The translations under genes were made by a program, and so were the position numbers. A model generated the notes under the pieces. The model did not search any database and was not told where the DNA came from. It saw only the letters and a list, made by a program, of their open reading frames with translations. From Vespula vulgaris (lineage: Eukaryota > Arthropoda > Insecta > Hymenoptera > Vespidae): a stretch of DNA of 64,000 nucleotides. Below, one piece after another: positions 38,603 to 49,440 of this stretch; positions within the stretch are counted from its first letter, which is position 1, and every line of letters starts with the position of its first letter. Where the stretch lies: the NCBI RefSeq assembly GCF_905475345.1, contig NC_066586.1:9866400-9930399 (forward strand). The letters run 5' to 3'.

Positions 38603-41115
38603 CAGGAAAAAAGGAGAACTAAAAATAGGAGAAAGAATGAAGATTGTAGCCACTAGTCGAGTATCTTCCCACATCACATTAAGTGACTATTATATTATCA
38701 AAAATGCACTTCTATTTCTTGTAAAATGAATATAAATGTTTGTTGTCCGTCCAACATATAGAGAATTAGGAGACGTAACTTGGTTCGAGATCTCGTCTAT
38801 GAGCTCGCCGACGCATTTCTCCACCTATTCTTGCCTCCCATGCGCGATATTACATTAGTAGACACCATACCGAGGGAGCTTTTACCCTTCCTCGTTGGCC
38901 TTGCACCTCCTCGCACCGACCGCGCCCACCATAGCCGCGAACGCCGTTCAAACACCTGCAAGTGTTTGCTTAGGACGCCGGAGCAAGCGCTCTAATTGAC
39001 TGGTTTCAACTTATTAGTGTGTCTGTAGCGCATTTTAAAACTGGATTAACCATACGCGCGAGATCCACGCTTCTAATTCGAGAGGCACCCGCGAGAAGTA
39101 ATCTTATTGTCGAATTTATCTTCGTCTTCATTAAAATGATTTTCGAAAGGTTCTATTGGGAATGGTAAAGCTAGTTTAGCTTAGCGTTATAATTAGAATA
39201 ACTTTGTCAAATTCTTCAAATATTTGCACATGGAAGGAGATTTTCTAATACCTACATAGCCCTGTAAACGAAGCACGAATTTCAAGAACGATCGTAACAT
39301 TTATTTCCTTTCTTCTTTCTGTCTGTTTTTTCGGTAGGCGCGTTACTTATTTTCTAAAAGCCACGTTCGAATCCTTTATTGGGTGCGAAATGCTGCAGGG
39401 TAGACGGTTTGTGTGTACACACGGAGGCCGAGTGGAGACTCTCAATCAGACGTTGAGTCGAAGCGCGCGTTACGCGAACGAAATCCATCAATCAATTCAA
39501 TTAACTAATTGCCCCCTGGTCCCGATGCTTTGCTCAAACGCCCCTCCTCTTCCGGTACTTTCCTTTCCTCGTGTCTCTCGGATTCACGATTTGTCGGATG
39601 ACGCGGCGAACCTCGCGCCCAACGAACCGATTCCTTTTCCCATCCTTCAAATCCTCATGCCAAAATTTTTCCACGTCACTCCTTCATTAGGTCTTCATCG
39701 ATTTTCTAAACAAAGGCGGATCATTATAGAAAAAACTCAAAAAGTCGATAAAAATATTGCTATGAAAATTAGATTTCAACATTTTTCAAATATATAAAAT
39801 AACAACGAAAAGATTTTAAAAGCAATTTACATTTATTTCAAATTCTTAACAAACGACATTAAAATTAGGTCGTTAGGGTTCTCAAATTCGTGATCACCCA
39901 CTATCCCTAGGGATTTGCTTGACAATCATAAGACCTTCACTGGTTGTATGGATTTCTCTCGCTACCCACGAGATACGACCTTTGATTGACAAATTGCCGT
40001 AACTCGTGTCTACTTTTTCGAATGAAAATAACACGCCCGTTTTATAAATGGAAGAATAACGTTTATTCGAATCATCCGTTCTTATATTGTTTTTTCATTA
40101 CATAAAAGTACGCTCTTTTGTGACGTACCTCCCAGCAATTCGAATTTCGAATTAAGTATCATTCAAATTAAAATTCAAAACAAGTCATTAAGAGAGACCT
40201 AAGTTAAAAGAGAGAGAAAAAATGAGAGCTGGCATTTTTTATAAAAGCAATAACAGCTTCATCGGATAGTCTTTGGTACGTTCAATAGAACGTATCTAAC
40301 TATTTGCGTTCTTACTATTTGCTTGGAAAGACGACAACGTCATAATAGATACTCTCCTTTTTATATTAGTCGTCAAATCAACTATATCTGCTGAAATTTT
40401 TAGAATCATATTTTAAAAATGAAAATGTATTTTTCATTAAAACAACTACATAGCGGCTTTAAAATAGAAAATAATAGAGAAAATCTTACTCTATTAACTT
40501 CTGTCAGATCATTGGACAGAGTAATCTTTCTGGATTATTCGTGCTGTTTTAAAACGTATATAATCGTTCCATCGTTATTTAAAATATGATTCTCTGCGAA
40601 AGTTAGAAGACAGGAGTAATTAAAAGACCTTATCAAAGATTTCTCAAATTTGCTTAATTTCAAGGCATTTTAAAAATATTTATTTATTTATAAAATATTT
40701 ATCCTCGTTCTTCGTCCTCGTTTCCATTATTTTGTCCGTTGTTTTACAAACAGGACACGTTAATAGATGTGTTCTGGCTTTTTCTCTTTACCGGTAAGCA
40801 TAAGACAATAGGAAACATTCTTCAACATACCTTACCAACGCAATTATGTGTATTTTCTATCTGGACACGTAAGCATCCGTTTCTAGACATATAAAAGGAT
40901 GCATTCACTATACATATTTGTTATGCGAACTTGCTATGCGTTTATTTATACCAAGTATGCATTTCCATTCTGAATTATGCAAATGCAATAGTCCAAAGCG
41001 TAAGCAAAAGATATGTTAATTACGATAGTTTATCGTTCAGTTTAGGTTAGAACGGCTCGTCTAGTACGTGTCGTCGTTCGGGGATACCAAGAAGTCCCTG
41101 AACGGTGATTGACAG

Positions 41116-41149
41116 CTCCCTGACGGTCCATCGGGAACGTCGTCAGGAG
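41116..41149. repeat. Short hairpin
   Basis: CTCCCTGACG (41116-41125) can pair with CGTCAGGAG (41141-41149), nine pairs with one bulged C and a 15-base loop. It is too short for a typical microRNA precursor on its own. Confidence 0.4.
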
Positions 41150-42251
41150 TAGACGAGCGTGACTGCGACAAATTCGGATCTAGAGATTCCTTTCTTACCT
41201 ACCGCGAATACCGATGCCGATGGCGAGACGCTAAGACGCTCCTAGGAGAAAGCGCTGCGTTATTCGATCTCTGCGAATAACGATTCTATCTATTCGATCA
41301 TTATAGATTTTCTTTGTAGTTTGCGTCTCAAGAAGTAAGGCTACGTTAACGTTGCGCAAATATCGATGCGTTTAATTCGTTCTTTTCGTACCTTTCACTC
41401 TAGTACTTCAAGAGAATACATATTTCTTAAGAAAAACTTAAAATGCAAATAATAATCCATTATTGTGACTATTGTCGTAGTCATCGTATGCATTACAACG
41501 AGTTCGTAGTTGATTCAATATTGTTTCTTCGCGTTCATCGAGTTCCGTTCATCGAGAAAAACAACGATCGTTCGTGCGTGCGAAAGATCTTGATAGATTC
41601 CTCTTTGTCGGATCTTCGAATGTCTACTAATGATTTTGTCGGCAGGAAATTCTAGGCCAGAATCGATCCAATTTTAACGATTGTCCATATTGCTTGCATA
41701 TGAGAATATAATTAATTTCTTTCAGTCGAATTAGTTAATCGAACAATGAATTCACGTCTGTCAAGACTTTTTTATCGTCCATGAATTCTATCAGCTTTTA
41801 AAATTCATACTTTTCCATATAAGTACGTATACATTTATTCCAGTATTCTCTAATACAAACAATTGTTGTCGAAATTAGTCGAGTACAGATTTGTCCTGCA
41901 AAATATTACACAGAAATTCGCGCATTGATCCCGTAGTACTTTTAATAAATCATTTCTTTAATTCCTAATCTTTTAAGTATCATATTATACGGTTTGCCCT
42001 TTCAAAGTGAAAGAATTCAAATGAAATTACCGACAAGAACATTCAAGAAATGATTACTAAAAGATAGAGGCGAAAATAAATCAGTCGAGGAAGATGCTAC
42101 GCGGATTGTAATCCGCACGCACGTGCGATCGGACTTAGTGGTAGCCATTGGCTCTTCAGTAGTGTAGGCGAGTAGGTGGTCGGCCTTTTTCCTGCTTGCT
42201 CGCACGAGCAGGCGAGCCGACCGCGTCCGAAGGCGGGTATGCGTTCCTTCG

Positions 42252-42284
42252 ATGGCAGCAACGGCGGCGGCAACGGCGGCGGCA

Positions 42285-42335
<51 letters not shown>

Positions 42336-42400
42336 GCGGCGACGGCGGCGGCGACGGCGGCATCGGCGGCAGCAGCAGCAGCAGCAGCGGTGGCCCTCTC
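42252..42400 (+). repeat. GGC-rich triplet tract
   Basis: GGC units interrupted by AAC, GAC and ATC, then a short CAG run (42371-42387). All six frames give repeat peptides (G/N, A/T, R on this strand; A, P, R on the other), so none is annotated as protein. It marks the CpG-rich upstream edge of the Rbp6 promoter block. Confidence 0.9.
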
Positions 42401-42714
42401 GCTCTCGAAAGCGCAAGCGCGAGCTTCTTCTTCGCGTCCCCGCCGCACGGCCGCCACCGCCGCCACCACCGCTGACGACCCGGTTGCGTCCCGCTACCAC
42501 CGCACCACCACTACGTCGGCGGCGGCCCCCTCCCCACCCGACGCCCCTTCCCCCGCCCCGCGCCGAGAGCGCAGTGTCGCGTCGAACCTCTCGCAGAGCG
42601 CGTCGCACGTCCGAGTACCGGCCGCCGCCCGTCATCAGTAGTTGCCATACCGCGCAGCCACGTAACCTCTCACCTTCTCCTTAGTTTTTAGTAGTCAGTA
42701 GTAGGGGAGAGTGT

Positions 42715-42751
42715 GGAGAGAGAGAGAGAGAGAGAGAGCAAAAGGGAGAGA

Positions 42752-42798
<47 letters not shown>

Positions 42799-42812
42799 AG
42801 AATACGCGCGCG
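42715..42812 (+). repeat. GAGA tract in Rbp6 leader
   Basis: Nearly pure purine (GA)n runs directly downstream of the second TCAGT motif. GAGAG is the binding core of the GAGA factor family in insects, so this tract could act as a promoter-proximal element; it may also be ordinary microsatellite DNA like others in the window. Confidence 0.8.
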
Positions 42813-42957
42813 AGAGAAAGTGAAGAACGTGGTGAAAGAAAAAAATTGAGAGAAGATCAAGAAGAAGAAGAAGAAGAAGAGAAAGAAGAGAGAAAGGAAG
42901 GAAAAAAGAAAGAAGACATCTACGTTTTCCTCATCGTAAACCGTCCTTCTCATCGTC

Positions 42958-43053
42958 GCCGTCGTTATCGTCGCGCCCGTCGTCTTCGTCTCTACGTCCT
43001 CGTCCTCGTCGTCGTCGTCGCTGTCGTTGTCGTTGTCGTTGTCGTTGTCGTCA
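42958..43053 (+). repeat. (GTC)n-rich trinucleotide tract
   Basis: GTC, GTT and CTC triplets, with the cleanest runs at about 43008-43050. Valine- or serine-rich frames across it are repeat translations within the 5' leader. Confidence 0.85.
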
Positions 43054-43600
43054 ACCGGCTTGACGCAACCACTCGGAGTAGTTTATCATTTCGTACACGA
43101 GTACGAGACGTACGTGCGTTTCGTTCGTACGTTTCGTCATCGTCGTCGTCCTCGTTGTTCTCGTAGTACTTCGAGGGAGCACGTCGCGCGAGAGGAACAC
43201 GACACGAGATACGGAAAACAAGACGTCGTGTGATTATCGTTCATCTTTCTTCTTCTTTCGCAACGACACGAGTCAGTGGTAAATCAACGACGAGGAGAGA
43301 AGCGGAAGACACTCTCGTCGTCGTTGAAGAAGGTGACGTTCTTCTTTGTCGTCAGAAAAGGAGCAAACAGCAGGTTCTCTCTCTCACCGTCGGCCAACAC
43401 GAGCACGAGGAAGATCGTTGTCGTAAACGGAAGAACAACGACGACGACGACGTCCTGCCGTCGCACGAGGACTAATCAGGCAGAATCACTTTCCGAACGA
43501 CGGCTCTCTCTTAATAGTCGTGCTTTTTTCGTTTTATCCGTGATCCTCGGGAAGAGGCGAGAGCGTTGCGACGACGACGAGCCGTGCGCCGCGCGCCATT

Positions 43601-43665
43601 ATGGAATCTCAGAATCAGGAGATCGTGGCGAGCGGCTCGCCCGCTGAGGTGCCCAACGATCCAGG
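43601..43665 (+). CDS. Rbp6: Rbp6 (Musashi-family RNA-binding protein), coding exon 1
   Basis: First coding exon of a Musashi-type RNA-binding protein, a cytoplasmic regulator of mRNA translation that binds through two RRM domains. It encodes MESQNQEIVASGSPAEVPND-P and two bases of a glycine codon. The ATG has A at -3 and G at +4, and an in-frame stop lies 60 bases upstream with no other ATG between. The donor is GG then GTACAT at 43666. Spliced to 46152 it reads PGKMFIGGLSWQTSP, which is the start of RRM1. The serine-proline after QT fits insect Rbp6 better than musashi (msi), as I recall these families. The N-terminal tail is short, as in Rbp6 relatives. Confidence 0.85.
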
Positions 43666-43964
43666 GTACATATCTTCATGCTTCTGCAAAATCGATCGTC
43701 CACCTACATCCACCAGCAATGTTTATAATAGCACCGACCGAAAGGACGGGTTGCTTCCTTGTGAAAAGTAACGCGACGATAATTTCACTTGTGTTTATAT
43801 ATCGCGCGAGTGTTCCTTAGAGAAAATCGCATATCGTTACGTCAATCCTTTTAGTTTCTATCGTCTACCGGCGTTCCGGATGATAATCGTGCGCGTCGTG
43901 CCTTCTACCTGCTGTTATTCCTGTTTGTTGATGCTTTTGTTTATATATGTACTTTTCAATACGA

Positions 43965-44088
43965 CAGTATATATATACGTATATATATATAATATATAAT
44001 ATGTAGCGTACAGTATATATATACAGTATATATATATACAGTATATGTATATATATATACGTATATATGTGTGTGTATATATATATGC
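43965..44088 (+). repeat. Alternating TA/TG tract with ACAGTATATATA units
   Basis: A unit resembling ACAGTATATATATA recurs at about 43964, 44009, 44023 and 44038, followed by a run at 44041-44088 in which purine and pyrimidine alternate at every step. Such runs can adopt left-handed or cruciform structure. Confidence 0.75.
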
Positions 44089-44110
44089 CAATACTGCTAT
44101 TTATTATTAT

Positions 44111-44156
44111 TGTTATTGTTGTTGTTGTTGTTGTTGTCGTTGTCATTGTTGTCATT
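44111..44156 (+). repeat. (TTG)n trinucleotide tract
   Basis: TTA/TTG units become (TTG)n, then TCG and TCATTG units. The poly-threonine frame on the minus strand is an artefact. Confidence 0.8.
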
Positions 44157-44562
44157 CGGTGGAGCAGGCGCGCGTGGTGTTTGTTTGCCGGGCGCGTAAT
44201 ATGCGTGTCACGGTAGTGTGCTCTCTATCCTCGGACCGGTGGCGCCTTCTTTCAAGCGCGTTCGGCATTCCCCTGCGTCCCCTTACCCCTCGCCAAAGAC
44301 ATCCCCTTTGGTCCGCGTGGAACGCGCGAAAGAGAGCGAAAAAAGGATAAATGAATGGGACGATCCGAGAGAAACTTGAAGGGGAATAGTTTGCCGCCAA
44401 GCAAAGGTCTCATTCTTTTTTCTTCTCCGTCCTTTTACATCGCTGTGTGATTCCTTCTCGTCCAGAATGATTTAAACGGATATACGGGTTGATTGCTTTC
44501 GCTAAGAAATTGAAAATGCATCGAAACAGCTAGCAAAACCGTTTTCGTTGTCTCGTCATCGT

Positions 44563-44616
44563 TTTCATCGTCGTCGTGATCGTCGTCGCCGTCGTCATCG
44601 TCATCGTCATCGTCGG
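44563..44616 (+). repeat. GTC/ATC trinucleotide tract
   Basis: TCATCG, GTCGTC and TCATCG units. The aspartate-rich minus-strand frame is an artefact of this repeat. Confidence 0.8.
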
Positions 44617-46151
44617 AGATGACGGCGTCTGTCACGTGGTGTTCCGATTCTTTTGCTCGAATTGCGTGGGTTGCTGACCACGTGACCTACAAAGAAAAAC
44701 GGGGGTAGTTCGTGTCATTCCTTATCGTAACGTGACGCGTCGATAAAAATAACACGCGAAGAATCTCCGTTCGCTTTCGACCGTTACTTATCTTCACGTA
44801 TAAAAAATGATCGATTTAGCGTGATCTATATAACACGAGAAATTCAAAAGTGATTTCTTCGTCGTCGTGTTTATCTTCTCCAAAATGGCACACGTTTACC
44901 GGATTACCGCGTAAAAGTATTAGAACGGAGACGCCTAGAAGCGCTTTAGTGGGAACGAAGGAGAGAGCGTAGAGGAGCAGAAGCGGAAGAAGGGAGAGGA
45001 GGAGGATAGACGGAAAAGCGCGTGGGTGGGAGTTCACAACGAGGCTGTCGTGCCTCAGAAAATCGATGTTCGAACGCGCTACCACGTGATTACGACCATT
45101 ATGCGAGAGAGCGTTATCTTCGTTAGCATCTACGCGACGAGCGCGAGATTTTACGTATTTAATTATGATAACGACGAGTAGATTAGCGTCGTGTAAAAAT
45201 TCTTAGAGGAAGAAGGAAGATTTTTTTTCTTCCACTTCCACTGGTCGTTGGTTTACTTCCGCACTAATGACGTATAGCATACATACTATATTATCGTTAG
45301 AAATGATTAGAGATTGCACGTGCGCGCGCTCGCTCGGAAAGATATTTCGAAGTGGAAGCACATTGGGAAACTTGATCCATAATAGACCGATTTTCATGAA
45401 TTTTGATTATTCCATCTGAGTATGTGATATGAAAATCGATCTTATCTTCGTTAAATTGGAATGTCGTTTACGATCTTGCGGATAACGTACATGCTTCTCC
45501 ATTGTCATCCTCGTTCTCTTCGTCGTTACGTTGTATTAGACACGACCGATGAATGGATTCTGTTCACGCGTATCTATCGATCTATTTAGCCGCGATGAGA
45601 GTGTATAATTCACGAATGGCAGTCGATGCTTTTATTCGAAATGTTCTCATTTCATACAAACTTAATGGATCAGGTACCTTACTGCACTGGCGGCAAACCG
45701 TAATTAAACGATAAATTCGAATTTCCCTCGTTTTTTTTCCGATCGACAATATCGATGCGTGGATGGGCTTAAGTGTATCCGGAAGTAATGGGAACAGGGG
45801 GAGCCTCGGATTAAAGCAGGAAGCGCGCTCGTTTGTGACGGAAGTCGTGTTCTGAAATTTTTTTACTTAAGATTGCGCACCGTATCGAGATAGAGAAGAG
45901 TTCTTCTATAAAAAAAAAAAAAAATTACAAAGAGGAAAAGGAAAAGCAAAAAATCGTTCGTGAGTTTTTCGGTTGTTGGTTGATGTGTGGTGACACCTGT
46001 CGTCGAGAAACGGAGACTGCGCAGAGGGTTAAGAAATACCGGAAGTTACCCTCTGCCGGCAGTTACCCCGTCTTCTCTTTCTCCGTCTTCGTCTTTCAAC
46101 ATCGAAGATTGGCTGATGGCGATGCTGATGGAATCATCTTTTTTTTTCTAG

Positions 46152-46192
46152 GAAAATGTTCATCGGTGGTCTATCATGGCAGACCAGTCCAG
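46152..46192 (+). CDS. Rbp6: Rbp6 coding exon 2 (RRM1 RNP2 micro-exon)
   Basis: A 41-bp exon between a strong polypyrimidine acceptor (CTAG ending at 46151) and a consensus donor (GTGAGC at 46193). It completes the glycine codon from exon 1 and encodes KMFIGGLSWQTSP plus one base. MFIGGL is the RNP2 strand of the RRM, whose aromatic residue stacks on RNA bases; GLSWQT is the signature of Musashi-type RRM1. The frame leaves in phase 1, so the next exon should continue with two bases and then an LRDYF-like helix. I found no such exon before the right edge of the window, so the downstream intron is at least 17.8 kb. Confidence 0.85.
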
Positions 46193-47286
46193 GTGAGCAT
46201 TATTTAACGTTAATTAATTCCCCACATTCAAGTAATTAATTCATATGCATTAAGATCTCAACTAACGCACGAAATTCGAACGAATTAATTCGAATTGTCC
46301 AACATTGCGTTTTTCAAATCAGACAAAACGTGCTTAAATTTTTCGTATTATTTTCAAAGCGAATTCACCAATCGCAATGCAGTATAATGAAAAACTATCA
46401 TTGAAGAAAGTCATAGAGTATCTTGACAGCATCTTCCTAGAAATATCGTATAAAAGAAGATTAACGAGGACAATCGATTACCGTATAAGCATGACCGTGT
46501 GCGTATATCGCGTGATTATGAAAAATTACTGGGTGACACAAGATGGACTTGAGTAACGCTTTGTTGAACGTGCCTACGCCGGCGAATCAAACGTCCATCA
46601 CCCGTCACGACAAAAAAACTCTCTCCTATCTCTCTTTCGTTTCCTCTTTTTCTCTCTTTCTATCCTTTACTTTTTATAAACAATGCCGGTTACATGTGTA
46701 CGGAACTAATATTTATGCGAGGTTGCTCGATGTAAAATATTAGTTATTGACAAATACGGTAAGATATGAAGAGACGGTCAATATCCAATAGACAAGTAAA
46801 TATCATCAATTACAATCCTAATCATTATACTGGAGACTTTCCAGTATACGCGTACATCCGCAATGTGTTTATTCAAATGATTTAATAGTTTATTTCGATC
46901 CAATATGGATATTATAACCATTACTCTTCGACGATTTCTATAGTCCATGCTTGTCACAGAATCAAGAATGAAGATGATCAAAAATATTTGAGTAAGCCAT
47001 CCTATTTTCTCCGTATGAAGCTCACCACAATATCTAATCAGGTCGGACACGCTTCGAGTGCTCTAGACAATTTAATGATAATCCGATCCTTGTATTTCGC
47101 TCGCGCTAGCACAATATGAAGTACTTTCTCTTAACGATGTACCTACTTATATCTCGTATATAATACGCTTTCAATCGATTATGCACGTGTCAGCGTCTAG
47201 TGTTTGTGTTACAAAAAAAATCTTGCCAAAGGATATAAAATGAGTCGAAGATTGTCTCTTTCTCTTTTTTCTGTTTGTCTTTTCTC

Positions 47287-47538
<252 letters not shown>

Positions 47539-49092
47539 TTTCTTTCTTGTGGAAAAGAATAAAAGAGAAACAAAGGCGGAATAGGCTCATTAGCGTTATT
47601 TGCCGTCGTTACGTAAGCCGTTACTCCACCTTCCTTTCGTCTTGTTCTCTTGCTCTACTGGACTTGTTTTTTCTTCCTCTCTTCTTCTTTTCCTTATCCT
47701 CTGTCTCTCTTTTTCTCTTGGTAGTCTTCTTCCGTGAGTTAAGACGATGGCAAGCGACAGAAGAAACGCTGGCAGGAAGACCCGTTTCTTTTGCTTTTCA
47801 CGGCGTGTCCAGCCTCTTATTGAGGTAAGCGCAGAGAAGGAGGAAGGAGAAGAAGGAAACTACAAGAGAAGAGAGAGGAGCTCAAGGAAGAGACTTTAAG
47901 GTGCAGAGAGCAGAGCGTTTCGTTCCTCGTTCGCTTTATACTCGCTTTGCTCGACGACTGATTTAAGGTTGCCGAGTAATTCACCAGTTGGCATCGACGA
48001 TCACAGAGTCGTTTTATCCGAGCCTCTTATGTACCAAATTTGCGGCATCGAACACAAATTGTTGTTGCGCCAACTTTTTTTTTCTTTCTTTCTCTGTCCT
48101 TCTCTCAATCTTTTTCTCAGTTCTTGGTTTTTCTATCTCTATTCCCTCGATCTTCGCCTCTATTCGATCTCTATAGATACATTTTTATGTTGTCTCTACA
48201 TTTTTTAATTTTATTTCTAATTTTCATTTATAGCCTATTATAATTATTATATATTTTTAAAAAAATTTATATTTATTAGTTTCATATTTATTAAAGCAAA
48301 ATGAAAAAGTAATTTAATTAGTAGAATTTTGTTGGAGTATAAAGACAGTATTTTATTTCATTTTTAAAATAAAAAACACGTAAGAATTTCTACAGTAAGC
48401 CAGTTACGGACTGTTATCCATTCGACTTGTCTCTTAAGTTTCTTTTTCTTTTCTCTTTCTTTGCTGCTTATCGTTTGCCGCAAATGGACTTAAATCCATG
48501 GTATATTTACTCCTTACAACCTTTACGAAGAACACTACTTTAACCTTTTCTACTTTTAAATGCCACGTTTTACATTCGTAGCGGGAAGCGTTCGATTTTA
48601 TCGCTGAGAGAGTTTCATTTCTCGATATGCATTCGTTCTTCCGTGTTTTTGTGTTTCTTCTTTTTATTCTAGATTTTCTTTTCATCATCTTTTCGAGATA
48701 TTCGAGGAAAATTTATCGTAAAGAAATGAAATTTTAAATAAAATACTTTCAATAAAAGCTTTAAATAAAATATTTGTAATTTTCACTTCGAATTGGATAG
48801 ATATATCCTAGCAACGCAAACTGATTAACTTGAATATCAGAACATTTTCATGAACGATGGAAAGGTGTCACAGACGAATTCATACGATTTTTGAGTGTTA
48901 TACGTGAAAGGAATCGTCTGAGTAAATATCCGATGCGGGTATCGACAAAAATTGAATTGTAATTAAATGGTTGAACATTCGAGTTTATATTGAATGTTAA
49001 ATAAACAAGGTGCATATCCGGTAACGCACACTCTATAATTGGTTTTAGCGACGACCGATTATGCTGAGCGAGAAGTGAACGGTAAGGATGTT

Positions 49093-49114
49093 TGCACACT
49101 GTCGACCAGTCGCC
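49093..49114 (+). repeat. Left terminal inverted repeat
   Basis: Reverse complement of 49419-49440 with a single mismatch (G/A opposite at the twelfth position). Confidence 0.75.
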
Positions 49115-49418
49115 GACGATCAGATCGACAAATTATCAAAATTCAGAAAATTAGGCAACGTGCATTGTTCGTTTTTTCCTGGTCGTTACGACCAAGTCTA
49201 TACTTACCTGTATATTCCTATGGATCTAGTGGTCACCGATGACTAGATTAACGAACAGCCAGAAAACTAAACTAAATACGACGACCAAACGAGTCGTATA
49301 TCGCTCATTTTTTCATGATCACTGACTTTTGATCAGCTAATCGGTACGATCAAATGCAGACACGATTATATACATTCCTTTGAATCTAATGATCGTTTAT
49401 CGGCTACATCTGGTTGCT

Positions 49419-49440
49419 GGCGACTGGTTGACAGTGTGCA
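49419..49440 (-). repeat. Right terminal inverted repeat
   Basis: Reverse complement of 49093-49114 with a single mismatch; begins GGCGACTGGTT and ends CAGTGTGCA. Confidence 0.75.

Larger units (their letters stand above)
31113..42238. other. Noncoding upstream region of Rbp6
   Basis: About 11 kb of mixed-composition DNA with many (GA)n or (CT)n tracts and no recognised gene. The longer frames at 31205-31657, 32627-33007, 33911-34282, 35661-36212 and 39390-39797 are either repeat translations or lack any family resemblance and splice support. This interval probably contains distal cis-regulatory DNA for Rbp6 or intergenic sequence. Confidence 0.5.
42255..43600 (+). promoter_or_regulatory. 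Rbp6 promoter and 5' leader block
   Basis: A GC-rich, repeat-laden block immediately precedes the Rbp6 start codon. Two sequences match the arthropod initiator TCAGT, at 42635-42639 and 42695-42699, the latter just before a GAGA tract; these are the candidate start sites I favour, but neither is proven. No ATG occurs on the plus strand anywhere in this interval until 43601, whereas ten occur on the minus strand. This fits a long untranslated leader free of upstream ORFs. An in-frame TGA at 43541-43543 shows the protein does not start further upstream in this exon. Confidence 0.55.
43666..46151 (+). other. Rbp6 intron 1
   Basis: Runs from the GTACAT donor to a TTTTTTTTTCTAG acceptor, 2,486 bp. 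It contains an alternating TA/TG tract (43965-44088), a (TTG)n tract (44111-44156), a GTC/ATC triplet tract (44563-44616) and an A-run (45911-45924). The frames inside are repeat-driven or featureless, and no nested gene was identified. Confidence 0.8.
49093..49440. mobile_element. MITE-like element with 22-bp inverted repeats
   Basis: The left terminus (49093-49114, starting TGCACACTGTC) and the right terminus (49419-49440, ending GACAGTGTGCA) are reverse complements over 22 bases with one mismatch. The 348-bp interior has no coding capacity. It does contain two related segments (about 49160-49240 and 49305-49405) that share a TTTTTTC-TGATC/GGTC start and an ATTCCT-TG-ATCTA-TG-TC block, so it appears partly duplicated internally. 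These are the features of a non-autonomous DNA transposon. A target-site duplication is not clear (ATGT occurs near both ends), and the superfamily cannot be assigned by eye. Confidence 0.65.

Noticed and set aside
39390..39797. 135-codon plus-strand frame
   Set aside because: The composition is mixed but no domain, signal peptide or splice context was seen, and a frame of this length is plausible by chance in this GC range. It stays unassigned.
42017..42684. Long overlapping frames on both strands (up to 162 codons) rich in A, P, R or G
   Set aside because: They are translations of the GGC-rich triplet tract and occur in nearly every frame; no domain or independent support.
42711..43166. 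151-codon plus-strand frame rich in RE and V
   Set aside because: It is translated (GA)n and (GTC)n repeat within the Rbp6 leader and has no ATG start.
46778..47050. 90-codon minus-strand frame (MSDLIRYCGEL...) with a hydrophobic stretch, considered as a receptor fragment
   Set aside because: No conserved motif of insect chemoreceptors and no splice site in a useful position.
47547..47828. Possible Rbp6 exon 3 ending at GAG-GTAAGC near 47825
   Set aside because: The donor is good but the encoded sequence does not resemble the RRM1 continuation and most of the frame is CT-rich translation.
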